From: an uncultured Anaeromyxobacter sp.
Lineage (GTDB): Bacteria; Myxococcota; Myxococcia; Myxococcales; Anaeromyxobacteraceae
Direction of reading: 5' to 3'
Assembly: GCA_903874275.1 (NCBI GenBank)
Contig: CAIQRS010000274.1
Span: 1 to 50,327 of the forward strand
DNA length: 50,327 bases
Below, one piece after another: positions 41,974-50,327 of this stretch; the stretch's first letter is position 1; each line of letters starts with the position of its first letter. Both the position numbers and the translations under genes were made by a program. The notes under the pieces are model-generated. The model saw only the letters and a program-made list of their open reading frames with translations, was not told the origin of the DNA and did not search any database.

Positions 41974-42360
41974 CTAGGCCGAGAAGGACGAGCCGCAGCC
42001 GCAGGTGTTCTTGGCGTTCGGGTTGATGAACTTGAACCCGGCGCCCTGGAGCCCCTGGATGTAGTCCACGGTGACGCCCTGGAGGTACATGGCGCTCATG
42101 GGGTCCACGTAGAGCTTGAGGCCGCCCGTCTGGTCGAGGACGAGGTCGCCGTCCTTGGCGTCCTTCTCGAAGTCCATCGTGTACTGGAAGCCGGAGCAGC
42201 CGCCGCCGGCGACGCCGATGCGGATCCCGTGACCGGCGAGACCCTCCTGCTCGATGGCGGCGAGGACCATCTCGACGGCCTTGTCGGTGAAGGAGACGAA
42301 GTTCGGGACCTCGCTGGCGAGGTTCTGGGCGACGGACGCGGTGGCGGTGGCAGTTTCCAT
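41974..42360 (-). CDS. A-type iron-sulfur carrier (ErpA/IscA family)
   Basis: The 128-residue protein has the three conserved cysteines of A-type carriers: C55 in AGGGCSGFQYTMDF and C120/C122 in NTCGCGSSF, plus the NPNAKN lead-in. These proteins carry [2Fe-2S] or [4Fe-4S] clusters to target enzymes. A ~20-residue extension at the N-terminus is longer than in E. coli ErpA. No isc or suf genes are adjacent. AAGGAAGGACC precedes the ATG at 42360, but a -10-like TATGAA overlaps it. A 17-bp palindrome just upstream may be an operator. Confidence 0.9.
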   Translation of the reverse strand: METATATASVAQNLASEVPNFVSFTDKAVEMVLAAIEQEGLAGHGIRIGVAGGGCSGFQYTMDFEKDAKDGDLVLDQTGGLKLYVDPMSAMYLQGVTVDYIQGLQGAGFKFINPNAKNTCGCGSSFSA

Positions 42361-42369
42361 GGTCCTTCC

Positions 42370-42398
42370 TTCATAATGGACCGGCCCGGTCCAGGCAA
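42370..42398 (-). promoter_or_regulatory. Promoter with perfect 17-bp palindrome before the Fe-S carrier gene
   Basis: On the minus strand TTGCCT (42393-42398) and TATGAA (42370-42375) are spaced by 17 nt. The spacer is almost filled by TGGACCGGGCCGGTCCA (42377-42393), an odd-centred perfect palindrome with 8-bp arms. It could be an operator or a terminator hairpin of the upstream reductase gene; no T run follows. Confidence 0.5.
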
Positions 42399-42409
42399 TT
42401 GGAGAAGGA

Positions 42410-43114
42410 TCAGCCCGGTACTCCCAGGTGTCTTCCGCCGTCCACCGGGACGAGCGCCCCGGTCACGAACGGGGAGTCGGCGAGGAAGCGCACCGCCCGG
42501 GCCACGTCCTCCGGAGCGCCCACCCGGCGCAGCGGGATGCGCATGGCAAGCCTCCGCCGCGCCCCGGCGGTGTAGCTCTCCGGCCAGAGCACCGTCCCCG
42601 GCGCCACGCCGTTCACCCGGACCGAAGGCGCGAGCTCGAGGGCCAGCGCCTCGGTCACCGCATGCAGCGCCGCCTTGGACGCCCCGTAGGCGGAGTAGCT
42701 GGCCCAGGGAACGATGGCGCCGCCCACGTCGATCACGTTCACCACCGACCCGCGTGCCCGGCGGAGCAGCGGCAGGAGCGCGCGGGTGAGGAGGAGCGGG
42801 GCGCGGGCGTTGAGAGCCATCTGGGCGTCGAAGAGCGCGGCGTCGGTGTCCTCCACGGCGCGCCGCTCGAAGAGGGCGGCGCTGTTCACGAGCAGGTCGA
42901 GCCGGTCGAAGCGCTTGCGGAAGGCGCGGGCCAGCGACGACGGGCCGTCGGGCAGGGAGAGATCGCCGCGGATGCCGAGCAGCGTGCGCGGCGGGCGATG
43001 GGAGTGGAAGTGGGCCACCACCTCCCAGCCGTTGCGGGAGAGGTCCACCGCGATGGCCCGGCCCACCCGCGTCCCGGCGCCGGTGACGAGCGCGACACGC
43101 CGGCGGGGCGCCAT
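42410..43114 (-). CDS. Short-chain dehydrogenase, FolM/pteridine-reductase-like
   Basis: The 234-residue protein has the Rossmann motif TGAGTRVGRAIA (TGxxxRxG, as in pteridine reductases such as FolM, rather than the usual TGxxxGxG), LVNSAALFERR, the catalytic pair in SAYGASKAALHAV (Tyr-x3-Lys) and VNGVAPGTVLWPE. It probably reduces a pterin or another small substrate with NADPH. The ATG at 43114 is 1 bp after the stop of the adenosyltransferase gene, so both are in one operon. Confidence 0.82.
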   Translation of the reverse strand: MAPRRRVALVTGAGTRVGRAIAVDLSRNGWEVVAHFHSHRPPRTLLGIRGDLSLPDGPSSLARAFRKRFDRLDLLVNSAALFERRAVEDTDAALFDAQMALNARAPLLLTRALLPLLRRARGSVVNVIDVGGAIVPWASYSAYGASKAALHAVTEALALELAPSVRVNGVAPGTVLWPESYTAGARRRLAMRIPLRRVGAPEDVARAVRFLADSPFVTGALVPVDGGRHLGVPG

Positions 43115-43115
43115 G

Positions 43116-43673
43116 TCAGCCGCCCTTCCGCGGCAGCCAGAGGGTCTCGGCGACGCCCGCGCGCAGGTTCTCGGCGCGGGCCGCCTCGAAGAGGAAGTCC
43201 GAGAGCCGGTTCAGGTAGACCACCACGGCGGGATCGATGTGGGCGAGGTGCGAGAGCGCCACCGAGCGCCGCTCGGCGCGGCGGCAGGTGGCCCGGGCCA
43301 CGTGGAGCGCGGCCGCGGCCGACGTTCCCCCCGGGAGCACGAAGGCGGTGAGGGCAGCGAGCTCCTCGTCCCAGCGGTCCATCCGGCGCTCGAGCGCCTC
43401 GGCCCACTCGCCGCGGACGCCGGGCAGCGCCCCGTGGGCCCGGGCGTCGTGCGGCGTGGCCAGCTCGGCCCCGACCGCGAAGAGCTCGGCCTGGATGCGG
43501 GCCAGCTCGACGTCCACCTCGGCCGCGGGCGCGAGGGCCCGGGCGAGGCCGATGGCGGCGTTCAGCTCGTCCACCGCCCCGTAGGCCTCGACGCGGGCGT
43601 CGTCCTTGGGGACGCGACCGCCCCCGAAGAGGCTGGTCTCCCCACCGTCGCCGGTCTTCGTGTAGATCTTCAT
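43116..43673 (-). CDS. PduO-type cob(I)alamin adenosyltransferase
   Basis: The 185-residue protein has the PduO/MMAB motifs: KIYTKTGDGGETSLFGGGRVPKDD at the N-terminus (ATP-binding), VDELNAAIGLAR, a FVLPGGTSAAAALHVARATCRRAERR stretch and LNRLSDFLFEAAR. It adds the adenosyl group to cob(I)alamin, making coenzyme B12; a B12-domain radical SAM gene is elsewhere in the window. Its ATG at 43673 has TAGCAA ending 9 nt upstream, next to the divergent -10 of the ATP-grasp-like gene. Confidence 0.93.
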   Translation of the reverse strand: MKIYTKTGDGGETSLFGGGRVPKDDARVEAYGAVDELNAAIGLARALAPAAEVDVELARIQAELFAVGAELATPHDARAHGALPGVRGEWAEALERRMDRWDEELAALTAFVLPGGTSAAAALHVARATCRRAERRSVALSHLAHIDPAVVVYLNRLSDFLFEAARAENLRAGVAETLWLPRKGG

Positions 43674-43682
43674 GACAACGCC

Positions 43683-43692
43683 TTGCTATCAG
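43683..43692. promoter_or_regulatory. Overlapping divergent -10 boxes
   Basis: TTGCTA (43683-43688) reads TAGCAA on the minus strand, ending 9 nt before the adenosyltransferase ATG at 43673. TATCAG (43687-43692) on the plus strand ends 8 nt before the ATG at 43701. The boxes overlap by two bases, so the two promoters should compete. Confidence 0.45.
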
Positions 43693-43700
43693 CGCCCGAC

Positions 43701-45047
43701 ATGCACCGCAACGGTCCGTTCACCGAGGAGCAGATCGCCCGCATCGGGAGCGAGGCGGCCAGGCTCGCCTGGACGGGCGGCATGACGGTCCTGCGCCCCG
43801 ACGGCGAGGTCGTCCCCATCCCGCTCGTGGCCGAGCCCGAGGTCGAGTCGCGGGAGCGTCTCTCCTGGCTCGCTGCCGAGTCGCGGGCCATCCTGTCCGG
43901 GTCCGTGAAGCTGGCCCGGGCGCTGCTCGCCCGCGGCGACCCGCGCGACCGCGAGGCCTTGCTCGGCCCGTTCGAGGGGCTCGAGGCCGACGCCATGGGG
44001 CTCCTCTTCTCCGAGGTTCCGTGCCCCGCGGTGGTCGCCCGCGTGGATTTCCTCCCGCCCGGCGACGGAGGGCTGCCGCGCGCCCTCGAACTCAACGCCA
44101 CCATCCCCGCCATGCCCGCCTACGCCGACCTGGCGGCCCACTCCTGGATCCGGGCGGCTGCGCGTCTGCGCGGGATGACGCCCCGCCGCGAGAGAGACCT
44201 GGTCGCGCGGGCCGGCAGCCACATGGAGGCGCTGCGGGAGACGCTCGTCGCCTTCTACCGGTGGCGGGGCGGGGCACGGGAGCGCCCCTCCATCGCCATC
44301 GTGGCCCGGCCCGGCGATGCGCAGATCGGCGAGCTGCGCCGGCTCGAGGCCCACTTCCGGCAGATGGGGCACGAGACCGCGGTGCTCGTCCCGGACGAGG
44401 CCGACCCGGACGCCCACGACCTGCTCTACCGGCACGTCTGGGCCCACCGGACGCCCCCGGGCTCCCCGTTCGCCCGCGCGCTGCGCGAGCCGGCCCGCTG
44501 GCCGCTCATGAACCCGGTGAACGGGATGCTCGAGGCCAAGGCGCTCTTCGCGCGCCTCTCCGAGGCGGCCGACGACGCGGCGATGGCCGCGCTGGCGGGG
44601 CTCGACCCGGTCGAGCTCGCCGCCGCCCGGCGCATGCCCTGGACCAGGCTCCACTCCCCGGAGACGGTGGACCGGCTCGTCGGTGGCCGGGAGGGCTTCG
44701 TCCTGAAGCGCAGCTGGGACTACGGCGGGAAGAGCGTCCACCTGGGCGCGGAGACCGAGCCGGCCGCCTGGGAGCGGGTGGTGCGGGAAGCCGCTTCCGA
44801 CCGGCGCGGGGGCGGGTTCGTGGCCCAGGAGCGGATCTTCGCCGCCCGCCGCCCGGCCACGCGCATCACCCCTTCGGGTCCGGAGCCGGGCTCCCTCTAC
44901 CGCGACGTCTCCACCTACTCCGGCCTCCTCCCGGTCCACCCGGGTGGAAGCGTGGTCCGGGCCGCGGCATCTCCCGTCGTCAACATCCTGGGGGGTGGCG
45001 GACTCGCCCCCGTGATCCCCGCCGACGTCTGGGAGGAGCTGTGCTGA
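43701..45047 (+). CDS. ATP-grasp-like protein of unknown substrate
   Basis: The 448-residue protein has features of (circularly permuted) ATP-grasp ligases: ALELNATIPAMPAYADLA in the first half and VLKRSWDYGGKSVHLG with a Lys/Gly-rich ATP-binding loop in the second half, then FVAQERIF. No leader is present. Such proteins form amide bonds; glutathionylspermidine-synthase-like or peptide-ligase roles are possible, and I cannot choose. The ATG at 43701 is fixed by TATCAG 8 nt upstream. Its last codons overlap the next gene by 7 bp. Confidence 0.6.
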   Translation: MHRNGPFTEEQIARIGSEAARLAWTGGMTVLRPDGEVVPIPLVAEPEVESRERLSWLAAESRAILSGSVKLARALLARGDPRDREALLGPFEGLEADAMGLLFSEVPCPAVVARVDFLPPGDGGLPRALELNATIPAMPAYADLAAHSWIRAAARLRGMTPRRERDLVARAGSHMEALRETLVAFYRWRGGARERPSIAIVARPGDAQIGELRRLEAHFRQMGHETAVLVPDEADPDAHDLLYRHVWAHRTPPGSPFARALREPARWPLMNPVNGMLEAKALFARLSEAADDAAMAALAGLDPVELAAARRMPWTRLHSPETVDRLVGGREGFVLKRSWDYGGKSVHLGAETEPAAWERVVREAASDRRGGGFVAQERIFAARRPATRITPSGPEPGSLYRDVSTYSGLLPVHPGGSVVRAAASPVVNILGGGGLAPVIPADVWEELC

Positions 45048-45442
45048 GCGAGCTGCAGATCGGCCTTCGCCGCGAGTACGCCCGCGCGGTCCGCTACCAC
45101 CAGGAGCTCTCGCTGCTGCTCGTGGACCTGCCCCCGAGCTCCGAGGTGCTCGGCCGGGTGAGGGACGCCGTCCGGCTCTGCGATTCCGCCTCGCCGGCTC
45201 CCGGCGACCGTGTGGCGGTGATCCTCCCCGAGACCACGCTCACCGGGGCGCTCCTCGTCGCGACGCGCCTGGCGGGTGCGCTCGGACCGTCCCCCACGAC
45301 CGGGGGCCCGCAGTCCGTAGGGGTCGCGGCCTACCCTTCACCCTCCGTCGCCGATGCGGAATCCCTGATGAGGGCGGCCGAGAAGGCGCTGGAAAACGCG
45401 AGATCTCAGGGGGGTGGAATCCTGACCCCCGTTTCGCGCTGA
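45041..45442 (+). CDS. Compact, degenerate GGDEF-family protein
   Basis: The 133-residue product opens like the start of a diguanylate cyclase domain (REYARAVRYHQELSLLLVDL) and later has RVAVILPETTLTGALLVATRLAGAL and a closing ADAESLMRAAEKALENARSQG. Where GGDEF should stand it has APGDRV, and the metal-binding Asp region between is about 40 residues shorter than usual. It should be unable to make c-di-GMP and may bind a nucleotide or partner. GGGAGGAGCT precedes the GTG at 45041, which lies inside the ATP-grasp-like gene, so the two are coupled. Confidence 0.6.
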   Translation: MLSELQIGLRREYARAVRYHQELSLLLVDLPPSSEVLGRVRDAVRLCDSASPAPGDRVAVILPETTLTGALLVATRLAGALGPSPTTGGPQSVGVAAYPSPSVADAESLMRAAEKALENARSQGGGILTPVSR

Positions 45443-45599
45443 CGGCCCAGGAAGGTCGGACCCGGTGTGTCCGTGACTGATTCGGGTCTGACCCGGGTTT
45501 CCGCTTACCCATCCCCGTCCTGGGTGAATACCCTGGAATCCCAGGGACCCCGGGTGACGGGGACCTGGACCGGGTCGTGCAACTGCCTACATCGCCGCC
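45443..45599 (+). promoter_or_regulatory. Regulatory region of the kinase/response-regulator operon
   Basis: This 157-bp gap holds three small dyads: CGGGT-CTG-ACCCG (45483-45495), ACCCA-N9-TGGGT (45507-45525) and CCCTGG-AATC-CCAGGG (45531-45546). CTGGACCGGGTCGTGCA (45565-45581) has GG and GC exactly 10 nt apart, as in sigma-54 promoters. A sigma-70-type TACATC (45588-45593) ending 6 nt before the ATG is an alternative. Confidence 0.4.
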
Positions 45600-47129
<1,530 letters not shown>

Positions 47130-47143
47130 CAGGAGAGAACGCC

Positions 47144-48616
<1,473 letters not shown>

Positions 48617-48628
48617 CGTCCGGGTTCG

Positions 48629-49282
48629 CTAGAGCGGGCGCCCGGAAGGCGCGTCGTCCAGGAAGGCCCGGGTCAGCTCCACGATCCGGGGCAGCGCCCC
48701 GGTCAGCTCGTGGCCGTCGTCCACCACCACGAGCTGGGCACCGGGCGTGCGGTCCACCCAGGCCCGCACGTCCTCGAGCGGGACGGTGTCGTCGCGGCCG
48801 CCGGCGATGCAGAGCGCCGGGACGTGCACCACCGGGAAGGGCGGCCAGTTCTCCGCGTCCGCGAAGAAGGCCCAGCCGATGCGGCGTGGGCGGTTCTCGG
48901 CGTGGTGGTGGACCTCCACGCTGCCCTCCTGCTCCCAGCGGGCCAGGTCGGCCGGGGCCAGCCTGGCCCTCCAGCGCTCGTGGAGCCGGAACGCCGGGGC
49001 GAGCAGCACGAGGCGGGCCACCGAGGGGTTGCGCGACGCGGCCAGCGCGGCGAGCCAGCCGCCCAGCGAGCTTCCGATGACGACGTGGGGCCCGGGCGCG
49101 GAGTGGAGCGCCTCCTCCACGATGGCGAGCATCGACGAGGGGGTGCTCCGCTCGAACCCTTCTGGCCCCGGCGTGAGGTCGAGCCGGACCGGCACGATGC
49201 CGTCCGGCGCCAGCCCGGCCGCGATGGCGGTCGCCTTGGTCGAGCCCGGGCCCGAGGCGAAGCCGTGGAGGTAGAAGACCAT
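48629..49282 (-). CDS. Small alpha/beta hydrolase (YqiA/UPF0227-like esterase)
   Basis: The 217-residue protein opens with the fold start FYLHGFASGPGSTKA, has the nucleophile elbow GSSLGG, Asp in GGRDDTVPL and His in DDGHEL, i.e. a complete Ser-Asp-His triad. Size and the HGFASGP start match YqiA-type esterases. The natural ester is unknown. The ATG at 49282 is used; the two CAT runs just upstream on the plus strand give alternative starts in other frames. It is divergent from the CBS-domain gene. Confidence 0.85.
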   Translation of the reverse strand: MVFYLHGFASGPGSTKATAIAAGLAPDGIVPVRLDLTPGPEGFERSTPSSMLAIVEEALHSAPGPHVVIGSSLGGWLAALAASRNPSVARLVLLAPAFRLHERWRARLAPADLARWEQEGSVEVHHHAENRPRRIGWAFFADAENWPPFPVVHVPALCIAGGRDDTVPLEDVRAWVDRTPGAQLVVVDDGHELTGALPRIVELTRAFLDDAPSGRPL

Positions 49283-49314
49283 CGCCCCATCATGCGCAGG
49301 GAAGCGCCCCCGGA

Positions 49315-49320
49315 TATAGC
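49315..49320 (+). promoter_or_regulatory. -10 box of the CBS-domain gene
   Basis: TATAGC lies 22 nt before the ATG at 49343, with a GGAGG ribosome site at 49332-49336. This gene is leadered. The surrounding GATATA reads similarly on the other strand. Confidence 0.35.
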
Positions 49321-49342
49321 CCCCATCCAACGGAGGCTCCCC

Positions 49343-49810
49343 ATGGACCTGAAGCCCGACACGCAGACGCCGCTCTCGCAGGTGCTCGCCGGGAAGGGGC
49401 GCGGCACCGACACCCTGTCCGTTCCCCCCGACGTCACCGTGGCCGCCGCGGTCGAGGTGCTGAACCGCCACCTGGTCGGATCGGTGCTGGTCATGGAGGG
49501 CGGCAAGCTCCTGGGCATCTTCACCGAGAGGGACATCCTGCGCCGGGTGGTGGGCGAGCGGCGCGACCCGGCGACCACCCGGGTGGCCGACGTGATGACC
49601 CGCGACCTGGTGGTGATGCGCCCCACCTCGTCGGTGGTGGACGCCATGAGGGTCATCTCCGAGAAGCGCATCCGCCACGTCCCGGTGGTGGACGGGAGCA
49701 CCGTGGTGGGCGTGGTCTCCCAGGGAGACCTGAACCACTGGCTGGTGCGCAACCGCGAGGGGCAGATCCAGGACCTGGTGGATTACGTGACCGGGAAGTA
49801 CCCGGCCTGA
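49343..49810 (+). CDS. CBS-domain-pair protein
   Basis: The 155-residue protein consists of two CBS domains: TLSVPPDVTVAAAVEVLNRHLVGSVLVMEGGKLLGIFTERDILRRVVG and VADVMTRDLVVMRPTSSVVDAMRVISEKRIRHVPVVDGSTVVGVVSQGDL. Stand-alone pairs bind adenine nucleotides or similar ligands and regulate partners. The last ~20 residues (GQIQDLVDYVTGKYPA) match those often seen in the oxidoreductase-linked CBS group. No partner is evident. GGAGG stands 6 nt before the ATG. Confidence 0.9.
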   Translation: MDLKPDTQTPLSQVLAGKGRGTDTLSVPPDVTVAAAVEVLNRHLVGSVLVMEGGKLLGIFTERDILRRVVGERRDPATTRVADVMTRDLVVMRPTSSVVDAMRVISEKRIRHVPVVDGSTVVGVVSQGDLNHWLVRNREGQIQDLVDYVTGKYPA

Positions 49811-49826
49811 GAGCCCCGGCCGGCCG

Positions 49827-50327
49827 TCACCCGTCCCTCTTCCCGGCGCGCAGCCGCGCCAGGCGCTCGAAGAGCTCGCGCTCGAGGCCGCTGCCGGACG
49901 GGGTCACGATGCGCTCGCCGCGCAGCGCGTCGGGGAGGTACTGCTCGGCCACGTAGTGCCCCTCGAAGTTGTGCGGGTAGCGGTAGCCGCCCCCGTAGCC
50001 CATCGACTCCATGAGCCGGGTGGGCGCGTTGCGCAGCTTCAGGGGCACCGGCAAGGGACCCTGCTCGAGCACCAGCTTCCGCGCCGCGGCGTAGGCGGCG
50101 ATGACCGTGTTCGACTTGGGGGCGAGCGCCAGGTAGGCGACGGCCTGGGTGAGGGGAAGGACGCCCTCGGGCATGCCCACGAGCTCCAGCGCCTGGAGCG
50201 CGGAGGTGGCGACGACCAGCGCCCGCGGATCGGCGTTGCCCACGTCCTCGCTCGCGAAGATCACCATGCGACGGGCCACGAAGCGAGGCTCCTCGCCCCC
50301 CTCCAGCATCCGCACCATGTAGTAGAC
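49827..50327 (-). CDS. rarA: Replication-associated recombination protein A (RarA/MgsA), C-terminal part
   Basis: The gene runs off the right end; 166 C-terminal residues are present. They match the MgsA-type tetramerisation domain: YYMVRMLEGGEEPRFVARRMVIFASEDVGNADP, ALELVGMPEGVLPLTQAVAYLALAPKSN, LRNAPTRLMESMGYGGGYRYPHNFEGHYV. RarA is an AAA+ ATPase that acts at stalled replication forks. The Walker motifs would be upstream, outside the window. It is convergent with the CBS gene, with 16 bp between ends. Confidence 0.93.
   Translation of the reverse strand, partial: VYYMVRMLEGGEEPRFVARRMVIFASEDVGNADPRALVVATSALQALELVGMPEGVLPLTQAVAYLALAPKSNTVIAAYAAARKLVLEQGPLPVPLKLRNAPTRLMESMGYGGGYRYPHNFEGHYVAEQYLPDALRGERIVTPSGSGLERELFERLARLRAGKRDG

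Overview
This window is very GC-rich DNA from a Gram-negative deltaproteobacterium. The gene content (myxobacterial-type Cys-rich repeat lipoproteins, a eukaryote-like Ser/Thr kinase, many two-component proteins, a DUF222/13E12-like HNH relic, gliding/pilus-type PilT ATPase, LPS genes) suggests a Myxococcota member close to Anaeromyxobacter; this is inferred from gene style, not from a marker gene. About 48 protein genes are packed tightly on both strands. I saw no rRNA, tRNA, CRISPR array, phage or insertion sequence.

Layout. 1-2074: end of a 5-oxoprolinase operon (pxpC, pxpA) coupled to a 3-hydroxyacyl-CoA dehydrogenase. 2094-3309: two tandem ferritin-like paralogs, each with its own copy of the same promoter. 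3342-4696: MFS transporter with a 42-residue one-helix partner. 4771-6485: four-helix membrane protein coupled to a PilT-like ATPase. 6236-7387: HNH-endonuclease relic lacking its catalytic core. 7624-8335: tandem repeats abutting a YceI-like gene. 8388-12223: B12-type radical SAM protein and a Ser/Thr kinase with Ig-like (BIG2) extracellular domains. 12246-17245: Ntn-type amide hydrolase, small membrane and zinc-ribbon proteins, an HExxH-like membrane protein divergent from a 589-residue unknown, and a cupredoxin lipoprotein. 17459-20860: a 52-residue sigma-region-2 microprotein, an anti-sigma-like DUF4384-type protein and a hybrid histidine kinase. 21006-22860: PII, a nucleosidase-like protein and FdhD. 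22881-28506: a minus-strand operon MFS - methionine-type aminotransferase - LysR - patatin. 28619-29868: dienelactone hydrolase and a membrane cytochrome c. 29945-33978: LPS sugar locus with kdsB-kdnB-kdnA (8-amino-Kdo pathway) and a glycosyltransferase of the heptosyltransferase family. 34006-36398: oxyR coupled to a cardiolipin synthase. 36501-38799: J-domain protein, a basic protein and a Cys-rich lipoprotein. 38807-40080: mobA and a rearranged DsbA-like lipoprotein. 40151-43673: TPR protein, fabI, MBL hydrolase, A-type Fe-S carrier, FolM-like reductase and cobalamin adenosyltransferase. 43701-45442: ATP-grasp-like protein and a degenerate GGDEF protein. 45600-48616: histidine kinase and sigma-54 response regulator. 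48629-50327: alpha/beta hydrolase, CBS pair protein and the 3' part of rarA.

Two themes run through the window. First, many operon-leading genes have a TAnnnT-like -10 box ending only 5-10 nt before the start codon and no Shine-Dalgarno, so leaderless transcription looks common; internal operon genes instead use ATGA/GTGA overlaps or clear GGAGG sites. Second, several of these short promoters carry dyads that look like operators: an OxyR-type GATAG-N7-CTATC site shared by the divergent glycosyltransferase and oxyR genes, a 9-5-9 dyad at the MFS/LysR operon, a perfect 17-bp palindrome at the Fe-S carrier gene, and duplicated GATATC boxes at the ferritin-like pair.
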